Source: Chitinophagaceae bacterium
GTDB lineage: Bacteria > Bacteroidota > Bacteroidia > Chitinophagales > Chitinophagaceae
DNA: 7,366 nt
NCBI GenBank assembly: GCA_003136915.1
Contig: PLEB01000130.1
Coordinates: 1 to 7,366 of the forward strand
Direction of reading: 5' to 3'
In this document: piece by piece, positions 6,540-7,366 of the stretch
How positions within the stretch are numbered: the stretch's first letter is position 1
How the letters are laid out: every line of letters starts with the position of its first letter
Position numbers and translations under genes: made by a program
Notes under the pieces: model-generated
The model's input: only the letters and a program-made list of their open reading frames with translations
Database searches by the model: none
What the model was told of the DNA's origin: nothing

Positions 6540-6632
6540 TTTATAGCTTTTCAGCGCCGGATAAAAGCCGGATAACCGGGTAAGGAAGATCCTGATCCCG
6601 AGTCTCGTAAAAAAATATCCGATTCGTTTCAT
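6531..6632 (-). CDS. Possible small ORF (33 codons) coupled to the glycosyltransferase
   Basis: From ATG 6632 an ORF encodes a small basic and hydrophobic peptide beginning MKRIGYFFTRLGIRIF and ending ALKSYKIH. Its stop overlaps the glycosyltransferase ATG by one base (TAATG), the classical arrangement for translational coupling. It contains seven Arg/Lys among aromatic and aliphatic residues and no acidic residue, which would suit a membrane-associated peptide. No family is recognised, no Shine-Dalgarno is evident, and an ORF of this length can arise by chance. It may instead be plain 5' leader. Confidence 0.3.
   Translation of the reverse strand: MKRIGYFFTRLGIRIFLTRLSGFYPALKSYKIH
6556..6575. 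repeat. Two direct copies of GCCGGATAA with 11-bp period
   Basis: Exact 9-bp copies lie at 6556-6564 and 6567-6575, about one helical turn apart, 25 nt upstream of the glycosyltransferase start. A regulator could bind both copies on one DNA face. The copies also fall within the possible 33-codon ORF. Confidence 0.4.
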
Positions 6633-6640
6633 CCATTAAA

Positions 6641-6659
6641 ATAACAAAACACATGTTAT
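6641..6659. repeat. Short inverted repeat upstream of the glycosyltransferase unit
   Basis: ATAACA (6641-6646) and TGTTAT (6654-6659) are reverse complements separated by 7 nt. This resembles a small operator in the intergenic region, but 6-bp arms in AT-rich DNA are weak evidence. Confidence 0.25.
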
Positions 6660-6757
6660 GAGGAAATTAAGGCCGTGTTATCAGATTATTAAATGATTTT
6701 TTTATTGACCTCATGCCAATTTCTTTCCCTTACCCATTCAGGAATACCACCCACGAA

Positions 6758-6785
6758 TTTTTAATTTTTACTTTTTAATTTTTAC
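6758..6785. repeat. Tandem duplication of a 14-bp AT-rich unit at the end of the Ada-like gene
   Basis: TTTTTAATTTTTAC occurs twice in exact tandem (6758-6771 and 6772-6785), each copy itself made of two heptamers TTTTTAA/TTTTTAC. The second copy includes the stop codon (6784-6782) of the Ada-like gene, so the last codons were touched by the duplication. No GC-rich terminator hairpin accompanies it. Confidence 0.7.
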
Positions 6786-7366
6786 TTTGTATTTCGTGTT
6801 TTAGCAGCTTCCCAGCCAAGAATGGCCGTTTTGCGGGTGGTTCCCCAATGATACTGACCGATCTCGCCATTGGCTTTTATTACGCGATGACAGGGAATCA
6901 GAAAAGCTACCGGGTTGCTGGCCACAGCAGAACCAACAGCGCGTGAGGCTTTCGCATTATTCAGTTTTTCCGCGATGCCAGTGTAGGTAGATACCCCGCC
7001 CATGGGAATTTTCAATAATGTTTCCCAAACTTTGATCTGGAAGGCGGTTCCTTTGAGGTGTAATTTAATATCTCCGAGTTTGCTCCAGTCCTGATTAAAA
7101 ATAAACAAGGCATCCTGCTGGATCTTATCCGTTAACTGCTGAAATTCCGCATTTGGAAAACTTTTTTTCAATTCCAGCAATGCCGGCTCCTGGCCGCTAT
7201 CGGCAAATGCCATATAACAGATGCCTTTATGGGTAGATCCCACAATGAGGGTGCCGAAGGGGCTTTCGGCAAAACTGTAGTTGATATGGAGTTGTTCGCC
7301 GCCATTCTTATATTCACCAGGAGTCATGCCCTCCACCTTTATGAAAAGATCGTGCAGCCTGCCCGG
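6782..7366 (-). CDS. Ada-like protein: end of AraC-type HTH plus O6-methylguanine-DNA methyltransferase, 5' end cut by window edge
   Basis: This protein repairs O6-alkylguanine by moving the alkyl group to its own cysteine. The frame is open to the right edge: 194 residues are visible. The first ones, GRLHDLFIKVEGMTPGEYKN, are the end of the AraC-type helix-turn-helix found in Ada proteins, so the GTG at 7336 is an internal valine, not the start. The methyltransferase domain follows: SPFGTLIVGSTHKG in its N-terminal half, then KGTAFQIKVWETLLKIPMG, the Arg-finger region ASRAVGSAVASNP, and the active site IPCHRVI with the acceptor Cys at codon 6892-6890, ending GQYHWGTTRKTAILGWE. All key residues are present. 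In Ada proteins the HTH activates repair genes; whether the N-terminal zinc/phosphotriester domain exists lies outside the window. It is followed by about 250 nt before the glycosyltransferase and is probably a separate unit. Confidence 0.93.
   Translation of the reverse strand, partial: PGRLHDLFIKVEGMTPGEYKNGGEQLHINYSFAESPFGTLIVGSTHKGICYMAFADSGQEPALLELKKSFPNAEFQQLTDKIQQDALFIFNQDWSKLGDIKLHLKGTAFQIKVWETLLKIPMGGVSTYTGIAEKLNNAKASRAVGSAVASNPVAFLIPCHRVIKANGEIGQYHWGTTRKTAILGWEAAKTRNTK

Noticed and set aside
6689..6754. Minus-strand 21-codon ORF from a GTG (VGGIPEWVRERNWHEVNKKI)
   Set aside because: It looks protein-like and might be a gene relic, but it is too short, has no recognisable family and has no continuation in other frames that I could find.
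7334..7336. GTG as the true start of the methyltransferase gene
   Set aside because: The ten codons upstream to the window edge are open and encode GRLHDLFIK, which continues the AraC-type helix-turn-helix of Ada proteins.

Overview
The window looks like chromosomal DNA of a Bacteroidota bacterium, probably near Chitinophagaceae/Sphingobacteriia. This is inferred from the style of the proteins (a lipoprotein beside a secreted subtilase with a long pro-region, an LpxL-like acyltransferase, an MJ1255-type glycosyltransferase), from a TAnnTTTG promoter element, and from mostly absent Shine-Dalgarno sequences. No RNA gene, mobile element, CRISPR array or phage gene was seen.

Layout. (1) Positions 1-2052, minus strand: a secreted lipoprotein of unknown function, followed after 7 nt by a subtilisin-family (S8) protease that runs off the left edge; Asp, His, Asn and Ser of its active site are all visible. 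(2) Positions 2053-2184: a divergent intergenic region with a perfect 10-bp inverted repeat and candidate promoters for both directions. (3) Positions 2185-4050, plus strand: an LpxL/HtrB-like acyltransferase gene broken by one in-frame TGA (2896-2898), then after 15 nt a membrane fatty acid desaturase with three histidine boxes. (4) Positions 3977-6531, minus strand, convergent: a GT-B glycosyltransferase of the MJ1255/VC2487 type, then after 5 nt a family 1 glycoside hydrolase whose 3' end overlaps the desaturase gene by 74 nt. A possible 33-codon ORF precedes the glycosyltransferase with a TAATG stop/start overlap. (5) Positions 6534-6781: mostly non-coding, AT-rich, with short repeats. (6) Positions 6782-7366, minus strand: the C-terminal part of an Ada-like protein (end of an AraC-type helix-turn-helix plus O6-methylguanine-DNA methyltransferase), cut by the right edge. 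No gene-free stretch exceeds 300 nt.

How the genes may work together. The two plus-strand genes both act on acyl chains of membrane lipids. The glycosyltransferase/GH1 pair forms a two-gene operon that could build and trim one glycoside; a glycolipid is an attractive guess because of the convergent lipid genes, but nothing in the sequence proves it. The lipoprotein/protease pair is a separate envelope or secreted unit, and the Ada-like gene is an unrelated DNA repair function. Most genes are ordinary families; the points most worth a second look are the TGA in the acyltransferase, the convergent overlap, and the regulatory-looking repeats.
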